From Peromyscus leucopus (Eukaryota > Chordata > Mammalia > Rodentia > Cricetidae), in assembly GCF_004664715.2 (NCBI RefSeq), contig NC_051063.1:67729518-67793517 (forward strand): a DNA stretch of 64,000 nt, written 5' to 3'. How positions within the stretch are numbered: the stretch's first letter is position 1; the number at the start of each line of letters is the position of its first letter. The notes under the pieces are model-generated. The model did no database searches. It saw only the letters and a list, made by a program, of their open reading frames with translations, and had not been told where the DNA came from. The translations under genes and the position numbers were made by a program. Of the stretch, positions 54,031 to 64,000 are shown piece after piece.

Positions 54031-54639
54031 AAAACATGCCAATGAGCTACTCTGTACCCAGGTTGGGGCTAAATGTTACCCTGCAGCAGAACCGTTGCTC
54101 AGCAGTTCTGCCATGGCTGATCGTGTCTGGGACACAGCTTGGAGAGTTTGTCCTCTGCTCTTTGTTCCCCCAGCCTGGCACTGTCCTTCACCTGTTTCAG
54201 GAGTGTGGCCCGCCATCTATGAAAGAGGAAAGGCAACTGAGTGCCCTGCCAGCTGCAGCTGTGGCCATTGGAACCATGGTATTCAGAAAGTGGTCTGGCA
54301 GGCAGATGGGGGCTTTCTCTGTTCTTTCATCTTACAGTAAAACTGACAAGCGGTCACTGTAGGTATTTAAGGTGCACAGACTGTTGTTTAATATACATAG
54401 GGCGATTTTTGATCATCCCTTCAGCACAGCTAAGGAGCATATCTGTTTCCCCAAGGGAGTCTACTCTCAGTAAGTGTCAAGCACACTACATACTGCCACT
54501 CCCTCTATCTTCTCATGTCACCATGGTCTCACTGGAAACTTTAGCACATTGACTGACCTTGCTTTATCATTTCTACCTTTTGACCCCTGTGGCTCCACAT
54601 CTGCATCTGGGATCGACATTTTAGATTCCATGTATTCAT
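54031..54639. other. unassigned non-coding DNA
   Basis: Three overlapping plus-strand frames of 103-127 codons without recognisable domains. No transposon identified. Confidence 0.4.
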
Positions 54640-54935
54640 GGGTGTCCTGGTTTGACTTCTCTTTCTTGATTAACACCATGACCAAAAGCAACCCAGGGAG
54701 GAAAGGGTTTGCTTGGCCTACAGGTTATAGTCCGTCATCAATGAAAACCAGAGTAGGAACTCAAGGCAGGAACCTGGAGGACCCCTGTTTTCTGGATTAC
54801 TCCCAGGCTCACATTTAGCTATCAGCTTGGGCCTACCTGCCTAGGGATGGCACCACTCTTGGTAGGCTGGGCCATCTCACATTAACTAGCAATCAATAAA
54901 ACGTCCCACAGGCATGCCCATGGGCCAATCTGAAA
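54640..54935 (-). mobile_element. rodent medium-reiteration repeat, opposite orientation to 13.8 kb
   Basis: GATTAACACCATGACCAAAAG, CAACCCAGGGAGGAAAGGGT, GGAACTCAAGGCAGGAACCT and GGTAGGCTGGGCCATCTC are the complement of the family at 13,828-14,195, with many changes. Confidence 0.65.
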
Positions 54936-54984
54936 GAGCAGATCCTCAGCTGAGATTCCTTCTTCCCAGATGTGTCAAGTGTAT

Positions 54985-55500
54985 GACTGAGATTGACCAT
55001 CACAGTGGGATCGGATCCTGTCTATTGCTCTCAAGTATTGCCCTCCAGGCTCATCCACGCTTTTATGACCCCCTTCCCTTCCGTTTCAAGGTTGGATCAT
55101 GATTTACATCCACGTAGATGTAGACTACATTCTCTTTTTCTCAGACATTTAGGTTGTTCCTACATCTTGGCTGCTGGAGATGCTATAGTCACATGGGGGT
55201 GCAGGCATCTCCTTTATGTAGTCTCCAGAGCCATCTTTCCTTTGTTTTCTCCATAGGGGCCCTGAATCTGGTTGATGAGGCCACAGACCCATGAAAAGTT
55301 GGCTGTCCCATGCCAGCTCTCCTGTAGACAAGAGCGACTGTGTAGATAGGAGGCCTAAATGTGTCGTAGTCTATAATTCCTACAGAGTATTTTTCCCTCG
55401 GGGTGGTGTTCCTGGTCACACTGTAGTCCCCAGAGCAGAGCAACATTCACCTTCTCACACCACGCCCTCAGCAGGGGGTCCACTAGGACATATGATAGCT
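54985..55500 (-). mobile_element. ancient L1 ORF2 3' end, antisense
   Basis: CAGACATTTAGGTTGTTCCTAC, ATCTTGGCTGCTGGAGATGC, ATGGGGGTGCAGGCATCTCC and CTCACACCACGCCCTCAGCAG follow the antisense 'gacacttaggttgattcc...atcttggc...gggagtgcagatatctc' part of L1. Confidence 0.65.
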
Positions 55501-55616
55501 TAAAAATGGCCAAGGAGTGTTAGTCCTTTTGGATGCTTTTGGTCTTTACTCCATTTAATTTTATTGCTGTCACACAGGATGTGTTCTTATCTTTCAGCTT
55601 TTACTTTATTTATTTG

Positions 55617-55620
55617 TTTA

Positions 55621-55669
<49 letters not shown>

Positions 55670-55866
55670 CACATGTGCAGCATGTTGGCATTAGAAGGCA
55701 TGGAAACCAACCCATGAAGACAGCTAGAGGGTGTTGGTTTCCATGGAACTGGAGTGATAGGCAGTTATTAAAAGCTGTGCATTGTGGGTGCTGGGAACCC
55801 AACTCTGGTGCTCTGGTCCTTTACAGGAGTAGCAAATGCTCTTGACTCTGAGCCACTGCTCAGCCC
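55617..55866 (-). mobile_element. B3 SINE, antisense
   Basis: GT run (55,626-55,664), CATGGAACTGGAGTGATAGG, GGTGCTGGGAACCCAACTC and CTCTTGACTCTGAGCCACTG are the complement of a B3 from tail to head. Confidence 0.8.
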
Positions 55867-56089
55867 TACTAGGTATGTTTTGTCTTCACACTTAAAAGTA
55901 TAACAGACAACTGGGACCAGTCAGATATTTTACTATGAAATAATTTGAAGATATATTTAAACATCATCATTAGGAGCCGGGCTAGTTATTAATTAACCTC
56001 TGATACTGTCATCAAATCTTCTCTTTGTTTTCTATTCCAATCTTGACTAGTCCATACTAATAAAATATCTGGTCTTCTTAGAAAGCTGT
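55867..56089. other. unassigned non-coding DNA
   Basis: AT-rich; nothing recognised. Confidence 0.4.
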
Positions 56090-56225
56090 GTAGTCAGGGA
56101 TGGTGGCACATATTCATAACCTAAGCACTAAGGAGGCTGAGGCAGGAGGATTTCCTCAAGGAGGTAATATTTTCTAGGCAACCATGATTGAAAACCAAAA
56201 AATTTCAAAACAACAAAAAGTAGTT
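56090..56225 (+). mobile_element. B1-type SINE, old
   Basis: GTCAGGGATGGTGGCACATA, ACCTAAGCACTAAGGAGGC, GAGGCAGGAGGATTTCCTCA and an A-rich tail. Confidence 0.7.
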
Positions 56226-56519
56226 TAAATTGCATGAGCTTAACTCCTTTAACAGTTATGTGTTTTTACATGTATTTATGATCACTGTAAATGTTTATAT
56301 AAAACGCAACTGCATTCACCACTGATGGCTGAGATAAAACCTACCCTGCACTGCTTCCTCTCTTTAGGGCTCAGGTTCACTTGCCTGTCATGAGCAGCTT
56401 TAGACTTTCTGGACTCTAAGGAGTTAAAGCCTATGACCTGGGAGCTGAGCTGGTGTGGCCTATCTGCCTGTCTTTTTAGAATATGATGGCTCAGCCCTCC
56501 TGTTGGATGTCACGGTTTC
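56226..56519. other. unassigned non-coding DNA
   Basis: Nothing recognised. Confidence 0.4.
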
Positions 56520-56795
56520 CACCCACGTCAAAGACCTCCCTCCCTCTTTCCTAACCATCAGCAGCTCACATGCCACCTCTTTCGGGAAGGCGCCCCTGTG
56601 GTCCAGATGGAATCAATCTCTGGGCTCTGTACTTCTTTATTGTGTGAGCTTTCTTTTCCTGCTTTGTTATGGCTCCTGCCATCTGTCTCCCTAGTTGGGA
56701 GGTAAGATTCTTGGAAATGGGACAATGTGTCCTTGTTCTGCCTGTGTGCCCCTGGCCTGAGGGCCTGGATACTGGCTCACTAAGAGAACAGTGGA
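56520..56795 (+). mobile_element. L2 LINE 3' end
   Basis: CACATGCCACCTCTTTCGGGAAG, CATCTGTCTCCCTAGTTGGGAGG, TTCTTGGAAATGGGACAATG, TGTCCTTGTTCTGCCTGTG and GGCCTGGATACTGGCTCACTAA follow the L2 3' end in order. Ancient and inactive. Confidence 0.7.
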
Positions 56796-57045
56796 AGGGC
56801 CTCTAGGTGTCCTTGGTCTCCCCGTCATTGTAGTGTCAGTTCTGTGTGTCATTTCTGAGCCATCTACACCAGTCTAAGGGACCCATTGACCTGCATGTGG
56901 CTGGGTTAGCAAGTTTTTAAGAATGATGGAGACCATACTTAATCTCATTTACTTTTTGTTTATCCTGCTTGGGAGACTTTTCCTTTTCTATTTCCCATTC
57001 ATGTGAGATGTGTGGGTATACCTGGGTGGGTTGTAGGTATAGATG

Positions 57046-57047
<2 letters not shown>
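56796..57047. other. unassigned non-coding DNA
   Basis: Nothing recognised. Confidence 0.4.
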
Positions 57048-57090
<43 letters not shown>

Positions 57091-57345
57091 ACGCCTGAGA
57101 GCATACATGTGGAGGTCTCAGGTGTCATTTTTCAGAGGTTGTTCATCTTGTTTTCTGAGTCAGAGTCTCTCACTGATGCCTGGAGCTCATGAATTCAGCT
57201 ATGCTGACTGGTCAGTGAGCCCCAGGGAAGCATCTGCTCCACCTCCCCGTTCCTGGGCTCTCTATGTGGATGCTGGGGGTCACACCTGGATCTTCACGCT
57301 TCCAAGTCAAGCCCTCTATTGACTTACGCATCTTCGCAGCTCCAT
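57048..57345 (-). mobile_element. B4 SINE, antisense
   Basis: GT run (57,048-57,088), GCATACATGTGGAGGTCTCAG, GACTGGTCAGTGAGCCCCAGG and GTGGATGCTGGGGGTCACAC are the complement of the B4 tail and B1-like body. The tRNA-like head is decayed. Confidence 0.8.
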
Positions 57346-58505
57346 TTCAATGACCAAGTCTTTATAGCTGGCAGGTATTCTGACTGCTGTGTGGACAACT
57401 TCTCAGTCACGTGGACAAGCATGTCTTGTCCACGGTATTGAACTTCCCACCTGCAGTGATGCACGGAGACACATTAGCATCTCTGGTGTGGCCCTCAGGG
57501 TCATGAGTAGTCCCCAGGGATGGGTGATGATCCCCGTGGATGTGGAGCCTTGAAATTGTGGCTCAATACATTCAAAAACTATGAAACTCCCAGTCTGTTC
57601 TCCCTTGAGCCACGATCTGTGATTTCACTTAAGGGCTTGTCTTGCACGGTGTTTCTGGTGCATCGCTCTGGTCACACAGACCTCTCATTAAGCAGAGATG
57701 GCCGTCAGCCCTTCTCGGAGGACCATCTCCTTGCCTGTCTCACTTTTTCCTCTCATGTGGTGTCTTTGATCATGGCACATGGCACCTGTCCTGGAGTGTG
57801 TGGACATTTTGATAGTTCAGACCACAGCGTGTGTTACTGGACAAGGGCCGTGTAGACCCCAGGGGCCTGACTGCCTGCGCTGTACCTGTCCCGTGGCTGA
57901 TGAGCCTTCACCGGTGAGTGGGGATTGGGAAATTGCAGTAATGACTCCTTTGGTTTATGCTATTTTGGCTCCAGTCCTCCTTGCTTTGGTTGCGCCGTCC
58001 ACGGCTTTAGAACCCTGTGAAATGAGCAGAATTATCCAAATTTCCATTTGACATTTTCCTTTACAATTGTTTTGACATCTCCATTTATAAATTTCTTTTC
58101 TTGTTAAAGCTAGATTGGAAGGGTGAGTTTCTAGACAATTCTTGCCTGGCTCACAGCCCGAGGGCCTATGCTCAGCTTTTTTAATTGGAGGGTGTCTTGT
58201 CTGGTCACTGTCCATCAGTGATGAGGATTCAGGTGCTCAACATCCTGGAGCCCATTCTCCCAGGCAGGCACAACCACACATCTTCTTACTGCCGGTTTCT
58301 GGGGCAGATCCCACTTACTTCAAAACTCATCTTCCTCTGTGGAGGTGATGAGCATTTGGAGGTAGAATGCTCAAGTGCACCCATGGGTGGCCCTATGAAA
58401 TGCCACAGAGAACACTAGACATGACCTTCTGTTCCTGTGAAGACACCAAATTCTGTGGATCCAGCAGTCAGCAGCTTTGTTTCCTGATTTAATCTTCTCT
58501 CTTTG

Positions 58506-58506
<1 letters not shown>
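57346..58506. other. unassigned non-coding DNA
   Basis: Frames of up to 111 codons (57,520-57,855) carry no recognised domain. No transposon identified. Confidence 0.4.
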
Positions 58507-58556
<50 letters not shown>

Positions 58557-58915
58557 ATCTCTGTGTGTAATATGTGTGAGTAGGTGTCCATGTTCATATG
58601 TGTATGTGTGCATGTGTGTGTGGTGTCTGTATACATGCATTTGTGTGCATATGGAGGCCTGGAGTTGACATCAGATGTCTGCCTTGACCGCTCTTAACTT
58701 ACTGAGTTGGGGTCTCTCACTGAGTCTGTTGTTTGCAGATTCTAGCTGGTCGGGCTAGCCAGCTTGTTCCAAGGATCCCCTCTCTACCTCTTAGGTGCTG
58801 GGATTGCAGGGGGCTACCTCTCCTCCCTGACTTTCCATGGGTGTCAGGGTTCTGAACGCCTGTCTTCATGCTTACATGATAAGAGCCTTATCCACCCAGC
58901 CGTCTCCTACAGCTC
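58507..58915 (-). mobile_element. B4 SINE, antisense, with CT/GT repeat
   Basis: CT run then GT run (58,507-58,553), ATATGGAGGCCTGGAGTTGAC, GGTCTCTCACTGAGTCTG, GTGCTGGGATTGCAG and GATAAGAGCCTTATCCACCC. A diverged B4 in antisense. Confidence 0.8.
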
Positions 58916-58939
58916 CCCTTCCTCCTTCCCTCCACTCCT

Positions 58940-59170
58940 TTTTTGTTTTGTTTTGTGAGGAGGCAGGGTCCCTTCTGACCCAGGCTAACCTCAAACTCAC
59001 TGTGTAGCCAGGAGCCAAGACTGACCTTGAACTTCTGATTCTCCTGACTTTACTTCTAAAACGAAGGGATCCTGGTGTGCACCACCACACTTGCCTGATT
59101 TAAATAGTACTGGGACTCAAACCCAGAACTTCACACATGCTAGGTGAGCATGCTGCTGGCTGAGCTCAGG
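58940..59170 (-). mobile_element. B1-body plus ID-like head SINE (B4/RSINE-type), antisense
   Basis: TTTTGTTTTGTTTTG, GGCTAACCTCAAACTCACTG and TGGTGTGCACCACCACAC (B1-like, antisense), then GGACTCAAACCCAGAACTTC and ACATGCTAGGTGAGCATGC (tRNA/ID-like, antisense). The order is that of the ID-B1 composite families. Confidence 0.7.
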
Positions 59171-59655
59171 GAAGTAATTCTACTTGCTTCTTCCTGAATC
59201 ACCTAGGTCCCTTCTTCTTACACAGCTTAGAGTCCATGTCCCATCCTTCCAAATGTGTCCTTTCTCGTGGGATGATTTTGCTTTCCCACAAGCTGCTTAA
59301 TCTATACTCTCATTATGAGAATAGCTGCTGCAGGAGAGAAGGAGGCTGGGCTCCCAATAACACAATTGTCTTTCCTGCTGGAATTTCAACCATAAAATTG
59401 GTTTCTATTGCTATTAGTATATTTAGGAAAAGCGTAGGAAGAGAGGGTCTTTCTCTGTCCTGGTTAGTGTGCTGTGGCTTCCCCGTTACCATGGCAAGCA
59501 CTTTTAAGGCTATCTCCTCATGATTCTTTAAGGTACCAATTATTCAAAAGAAACAGCTGTGTGTCTCCAAGAGTTGCCTTCTGTCCATTCCTTTTCAAGT
59601 GATCTTTATGATAAATTCCTCTTCCCAGATAATAATGGGGGCGTTTCACTTTGCC
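59171..59655. other. unassigned non-coding DNA
   Basis: Nothing recognised. Confidence 0.4.
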
Positions 59656-59825
59656 CATGATTTTTGTACATCATCTCAATTTTCACAGCCATCATGTGTG
59701 GCAGGCATGGTGATTTCTCCTCTCATGCTTTAGGAGAGAGACATCGCCTGGAACAATTGACTTTGCCACTTTGTCCAGAGCCGTGTGCTAAGAGCTTAGA
59801 ACTCTGTGCCCAACTACCCTGATTA
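59656..59825 (+). mobile_element. MIR fragment
   Basis: TACATCATCTCAATTTTCAC, CATCATGTGTGGCAGGCATGG and TTTAGGAGAGAGACATCGCC parallel the MIR 'atctcatttaatcctcac...gaggaaactgagg' half. Weak. Confidence 0.45.
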
Positions 59826-60559
59826 CTAAGTCATGTGACACCATGACTTGTTCAGTAGACTCTATGATCTGGACTCTTGGTGGTAAGGCACAAACAGCAG
59901 CCTTCTGAAGGTTACCATCAATGGTGGGGTTGACAGGTCTCAGAAGCATTCTGCTGGGCGCTTTATCAACTGATTTGGAAGGTTCCAAATCCTCTTTCCA
60001 TCTGTAGTGTCATTGCTGGATGTATAAACCAACTCAGTTTATTTCTCATAGTTATCATAGTTTACAGAAAGCTCCAAACACACACAAGAAAACAGAATAG
60101 TGCAACAGACCTGGATGCCCCAGGGCTCAGCTTTGACCTTCAGGAACATTCCTGTTGCCTCTCACACCCATACCTCTTCCTACTCTTTGTCACCAGCATT
60201 AACAAGAGTTCTTCATAAGCCAAGATTTATATGTTCTTATTTTCTTATGATGATGGTAGAACCAGGGTCTCGAGCATGCTGGGCAAGTGCTCTCTCTACA
60301 CTGGAGGTGCACCCCAGGCCCTGAGGTTTACACGATCCGATGACGACATTCTGACAGCTGCCTTCAGCTTTCTGCTCATAGTCCTGGTTCATACAGACCA
60401 CCTCAGCACACGCTCTTCCCAGCCAGCCCGTACCACTTCCACCAGAACACACCCAAGCCACTGCTCTTATAACCTCTTTTTAAAAGTCTTAAAAACGTGC
60501 TAGAAGGGCAATCCACAGGCTGTGTTTTTGGAACTTAGCTTCCTTTGCTAGCGCGTTCT
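59826..60559. other. unassigned non-coding DNA
   Basis: AAACTCCAAACACACACAAG and GACCTTCAGGAACATTCCTG may be old L1. No gene seen. Confidence 0.35.
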
Positions 60560-61218
60560 CCAAAATGGTTGTACTTTCTTACTTCTTGTTCAGACATACC
60601 CTTAGGCTGTGGCTCCATTTCTCTGTCTACTTTTGGTTTGCGGGCCGTTCAGGGTGTGCAATGCTATCCCACTTGTTAATTCCTTTGTGTCTCTGAGGAC
60701 TAAGGAGGTTGAGGGAGTTGGTCAGCCTGCTACCACTCCATGTGAGACTTACCTATTCTGTTATCTACTCTTATTTTAATTTACTTGTATTGTTTGACTT
60801 TCTATTATCATATGATAGGAATCATTATATTTTGGATATAATTTTTGTTAGGTAAATATTTTCCAAATATTCATGATTTGCTAAAATAACAATATCTTGG
60901 GGTGACTCACTTTTCAATTTAGGTAAGCCCAATTCTGTATTTTCTCTTTATGGCATTGACTTTCTCTGCTTGTTCTAATAAACCTTTGCCTGTCCATGGG
61001 CAATGATAATAACCTCCTACAATTTCTTTAAAGCCTTGTAGACCTTGCTACTCTTTGTGAGCCTGTGGTCCTCCTGACATGATTTCTCAGTGTGTGGCTG
61101 TAGGAAGTCAAGATGACTTTCTTTCCATGTAGACATCCATAGCTCCAGTACTATTTGTTGAAACTTAATATCACCTTGAAAGTTTTGATACTTTACTGAA
61201 AGTCACACTTGACTTTAA

Positions 61219-61263
<45 letters not shown>

Positions 61264-61269
61264 CCTATC

Positions 61270-61315
<46 letters not shown>

Positions 61316-61325
61316 TTATCTATCT
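61219..61325. repeat. (ATCT)n microsatellite
   Basis: About 25 tetranucleotide copies in two blocks split by ACCTATC near 61,262. It grew within L1. Confidence 0.95.
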
Positions 61326-61479
61326 GCTTCTGTTTATTGCCCCCTTGATCTGCTTCCGATTCCCATGACCTTCCACACTAACTTGATTACCATCACTTTG
61401 GAAAAGTCAAGAAGTCAGTCAGATGTTCAAGTCATCAGTCACTTTCCATTTTCAGCTTTCTTTCTTTTTTCTCTCAGTT

Positions 61480-61672
61480 GTGTGTGTCTCTGTGTGTGAG
61501 AGAGGTCTGTATGTGGGGCCACCCATCCCATGTGCACATGTGGATGCCAGAGACTACTCAGTGCAGTCCATTCTCTCTTTGCTTCTTTACATGGGTTCTG
61601 GTAGTTTAACTCAGGGTCACTTGGCTTTCATGGCAAGCGTGTCTGTATGCTGAGCCATCTCTCTGGCCCTTG
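61480..61672 (-). mobile_element. B3-like SINE, antisense
   Basis: GTGTGTGTCTCTGTGTGTGAG, CACATGTGGATGCCAGAGAC, GTTTAACTCAGGGTCAC and GCTGAGCCATCTCTCTGGCC (complement of the tRNA-like head). Confidence 0.75.
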
Positions 61673-62746
61673 TTAACTGTTATGAAAAGTAAGACTGTGG
61701 ATACCCATAGGGCTGCATTGAATCAGTAAGTCATTTGCAGAGATGTGTCAGCAACCTCAGCCTCCTATTGCAGCAATGCTGTTTTGATAGCTGCATCTTC
61801 TTAAATTTTCTCACAGGAAACTTCTGTTTTGATGACAGTCACTCTTCAGATTTCGTTGAACTTGCTCCTGAATGTCATGTTTTTGAGGTTACATCTTTAA
61901 GAATTGATGAAAAGAGATGCTAAGGAGGAATCATGTACATAGGACAGGCTGTGCAGTTGGCACTTGCAAATCATTACATTTGTATACCTGGAAACCCATG
62001 GTACCATTACCATAAAGGTCAAGCACATCACTCTAGAAAGTTCTGCTGTGCCCCTTGTGATTTTTCCTATCTCCTCTTTAAGTGCCTAACCCTTCCCATC
62101 TCTAGTGAACAACAGTCACTCCCATCTCTCAAGAGTCACACTGATGGGACCAGGAGACTATATCCCACCCTGCCCAACACCTCTCACAATGCCCATTATG
62201 CTGAAATTCAACCACAGGGTTGCGTGTGGCAGTACTTGTTCCTTTAAATTTCTGGGTCACACTCTATGGTGTGGATACTCTATGGCATGATTTCCATTTA
62301 ATGAATGTCTGGGTTGCTTCCAGCATGAGGTTATCACAAGCAATCACCCTGCTCTCTGTGATGTGCAGATGCCTTTGGGTGAGAACAGTGCTGTTTCTTT
62401 CAGGTGACTATCTAGATGCAGCATGGCTAAGGCTGACCATAGGTGTGTGTTTACTATCTTAAGAAACTTCAGAGCTATTTTCTGATGGCTGTGCTTTTAT
62501 ATTTCTACAAGCCATGTGGGAAGGTCAGGTTGCTGCATACGTTTGCCTGTGGATATGCTCTGTTGTTTAGCTATTCCAGTGGGTGTGTGGTGGTAAATCA
62601 CTTCAGTTTTCATTTACATTTCCCTAATGCCAAATGATGCTGAGCATCTCCTAATGCCTGTAACAGTGTAACTGCCACCCATAAATCTTCTTTGGTGATG
62701 TCTATTAAAACCTTGTGTTTGTTTGTATCTATATATCTGTATCATT

Positions 62747-62795
62747 TATCTATCTATCTATCTATCTATCTATCCATCCATCTATCTATCTACCT
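62747..62795. repeat. (TATC)n microsatellite
   Basis: About 12 copies with CCATCCATC interruption, inside L1. Confidence 0.9.
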
Positions 62796-62814
62796 ATATT
62801 TCATTATATAGGTA

Positions 62815-62912
62815 GACCATTATGTATAGGCTGGCCTTGAACTCACAGAGATCCACTTGTATTTGGCTCCCAAGGCTGGGATTATAAGTGTGCTCCACCA
62901 CCCTTGGCTCAT
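62815..62912 (-). mobile_element. B1 SINE, antisense, truncated
   Basis: GGCTGGCCTTGAACTCACAG, AGATCCACTTGTATTTGGC, GGCTGGGATTATAAGTGTG and CTCCACCACCCTTGGC. Confidence 0.8.
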
Positions 62913-63091
62913 TAAAATCTTTTGCCCAGTTTGTAATGTTTGCTATCCATATCTAGAATAAAACTGATTTTCATGCATTAACTTTATATCCTGAAACCAC
63001 ACAAAATTATTTGCTCTAGTGTTTTCTGTCTTAATTGGTAGATATTATGGAGTCAACTATGTCACCTCAATCTAATGCAGCTCTTTGTTTG

Positions 63092-63255
63092 TTTTGTTTT
63101 TGTTTTTGTTTTTGTTTTTGGAGACAGGGTCTCTCTGTGTAACATCTCTGACTGTCTGGGAACTCACTCTGTAGACCAGGCTGGCCTCAAACTCACAGAG
63201 ATCCACCTGCCTCTGCCTCCCGAGTGCTGAGAAAATGATGTGCACCGCCACTGCT
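63092..63255 (-). mobile_element. B1 SINE, antisense
   Basis: (GTTTTT)n tail, GGAGACAGGGTCTCTCTGTG, GTAGACCAGGCTGGCCTCAA, CTCACAGAGATCCACCTGCC and CCTCCCGAGTGCTGAG. Well preserved; its right end is changed after GTGCTGAG. Confidence 0.9.
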
Positions 63256-63289
63256 CAGAGTCAAATACACACATACACACACAAACACT

Positions 63290-63642
63290 CTCTCTTGTTT
63301 TTACATCCTGACCACAGTTTCCTCTCCCTCCTCTCCTCCCAGTACCTGCCACCTCTCCCACTCATCCACACCTTCTCTTCATTTCTCTTCAGAAGAGGGC
63401 AGGCCTCCCATGCATATCAACCAGCCATGGTATATCAAGTTGCAGTGAGACTAGGCACCTCCTCTCCTACTAAGGCTGGACAAGGCAACCCGTTAGGAGG
63501 AAAGGGTACCAAAAGCAGGCACCAGCGTCAGAGACAGCCCCTGCTCCCACTGTTAAGAGTCCCACAAGAAGACCAAGCTACACAAGTTTCACATGTACAC
63601 AGAGTGCCCAAGTCAGTCCCATGCAGGCTCCCTGGTTGTCAG
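63290..63642 (-). mobile_element. rodent L1 3' UTR, antisense
   Basis: TACATCCTGACCACAGTTTCC, GGGCAGGCCTCCCATGCATA, AAAGCAGGCACCAGCGTCAG, AGACAGCCCCTGCTCCCAC and CAAGTCAGTCCCATGCAGGC. The same region as 30,450-30,850, about as well preserved. Confidence 0.8.
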
Positions 63643-64000
63643 TTCAGACTCTGTGAGCCCCTTTGAGCCCAGGTTAGCTTCAGACTCTGTGAGCCCAGGT
63701 TAGCTTCAGACTCTGTGAGCCCCTATGAGCCCAGGTTAGGTTCAGATCTGTGAGCTCCTATGAGGCCAGGTTAGGTTCAGACTCTGTGAGCTCCTATGAG
63801 CCCAGGTTAGGTTCAGATCTGTGAGCTCCTATGAGCCCAGGTTAGGTTCAGACTCTGTGAGCCCCTATGAGCCCAGGTTAGGTTCAGATCTGTGAGCTCC
63901 TATGAGGCCAGGTTAGGTTCAGATCTGTGAGCTCCTATGAGCCCAAGTTAGGTTCAGATCTGTGGGCTCCTATGAGCCCAAGTTAGGTTCAGATCTGTGA
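63643..64000. repeat. 35-36 bp minisatellite grown from L1 3' UTR
   Basis: About ten tandem units, plus a partial at the edge, starting TTCAGA(CT)CTGTGAG and ending CCCAGGTTAGG. The second unit is short (26 bp). The ancestral single copy of the unit is visible at 30,815-30,850 (CTGTGAGCTGCTATGAGCCC, AGGTTAG). The array runs off the window. Confidence 0.93.

Larger units (their letters stand above)
60560..61925 (-). mobile_element. ancient L1 ORF2, antisense, interrupted
   Basis: Landmarks in antisense order: TTTCCATGTAGACATCCATAG with CAGTACTATTTGTTGAAACTT (61,120-61,170), CCCCTTGATCTGCTTCCG and TGATTACCATCACTTTGG (61,340-61,405), and GGCTGCATTGAATCAGTAAG (61,711). An ATCT microsatellite and a B3-like SINE lie inside it. 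Confidence 0.7.
61930..63065 (-). mobile_element. second ancient L1 fragment, antisense
   Basis: ATGAATGTCTGGGTTGCTTCC (62,300), GGGTGTGTGGTGGTAAATCAC with TTTACATTTCCCTAATGCC (62,581-62,633), CTTCTTTGGTGATGTCTATTA, ATCTTTTGCCCAGTTTG and TTAACTTTATATCCTGAAACC. It starts over from the 3' end of ORF2, so it is a separate copy from the one at 60.6 kb. Confidence 0.7.

Noticed and set aside
54036..54818. Three overlapping 103-127-codon plus-strand frames
   Set aside because: Different frames, no domain, and the last overlaps a rodent repeat.
61219..61325. Possible CRISPR-like array
   Set aside because: Pure tetranucleotide microsatellite without spacers, in a mammalian genome.
63643..64000. Possible satellite or centromeric array
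   Set aside because: The unit matches the L1 3' UTR and the array is short within the window, so it is a local minisatellite.

Overview
The window is nuclear DNA of a muroid rodent. It carries rodent-only SINEs (B1, B2, B3, B4), the rodent L1 3' UTR and rodent ERV2-type LTRs, and it is rich in CA/GT, CT and ATCT microsatellites. The forms of the L1 3' UTR and of the LTRs do not look like Mus musculus copies as I remember them. A cricetid (hamster, vole or deer mouse) is my best guess, but that is inference. I found no protein-coding exon, rRNA, tRNA or known ncRNA gene that I can defend. The longest open frames are repeat-derived or low in complexity. The window therefore reads as gene desert or a large intron.

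Layout. Bases 1-20,350 are mostly unique DNA with scattered B4, B2, B1 and MIR copies. They contain several AT-rich, ATTA-rich, CpG-retaining blocks that look like conserved non-coding elements (about 4.86-5.48, 7.69-8.66 and 10.1-10.48 kb, weaker ones at 1.64, 13.0, 16.8 and 17.9-18.3 kb). They also contain a 17-bp perfect hairpin at 75-120 and a 20-bp perfect palindrome at 11,496. At 20.36-21.06 kb an antisense B4 is split by a solo LTR with an exact 6-bp target duplication. Bases 22.0-27.4 kb are repeat-poor, with enhancer-like blocks near 23.7, 25.1-25.4 and 26.2 kb and a CAG/poly-alanine tract at 27.4 kb. Bases 28.0-34.9 kb are a pile of L1, B1 and B4 copies with an LTR nested in L1 and a displaced L1 3' UTR segment. 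A second solo LTR, which carries B1 fragments, lies at 36.03-36.41 kb with an exact 6-bp duplication.

Bases 39.5-45.97 kb hold no transposon I recognise and contain the most enhancer-like block (about 42.0-42.8 kb). Bases 46.9-53.6 kb are ancient L1 in antisense orientation, interrupted by a young non-autonomous ERV (49,295-51,737). That ERV has two LTRs about 1.4% different, a tRNA-Lys-type primer site, a polypurine tract and a 6-bp target duplication, but no gag, pol or env. Bases 53.7-64.0 kb are mixed SINEs, L2, MIR and antisense L1. The window ends inside an L1 3' UTR, part of which has expanded into a 35-36 bp minisatellite running off the edge.

How it fits together. Two layers are visible: repeat-poor islands that may hold cis-regulatory elements, and repeat-rich zones with nested insertions whose order can be read. 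Most L1 copies (about 12 of 14) and tRNA-headed SINEs (13 of 15) lie on the minus strand. This may mean the window sits in an intron of a plus-strand transcript. I see no new gene system; the most interesting items are the LTR family with its young member, the L1-born minisatellite, the hairpin and the transposon-free enhancer-like block.
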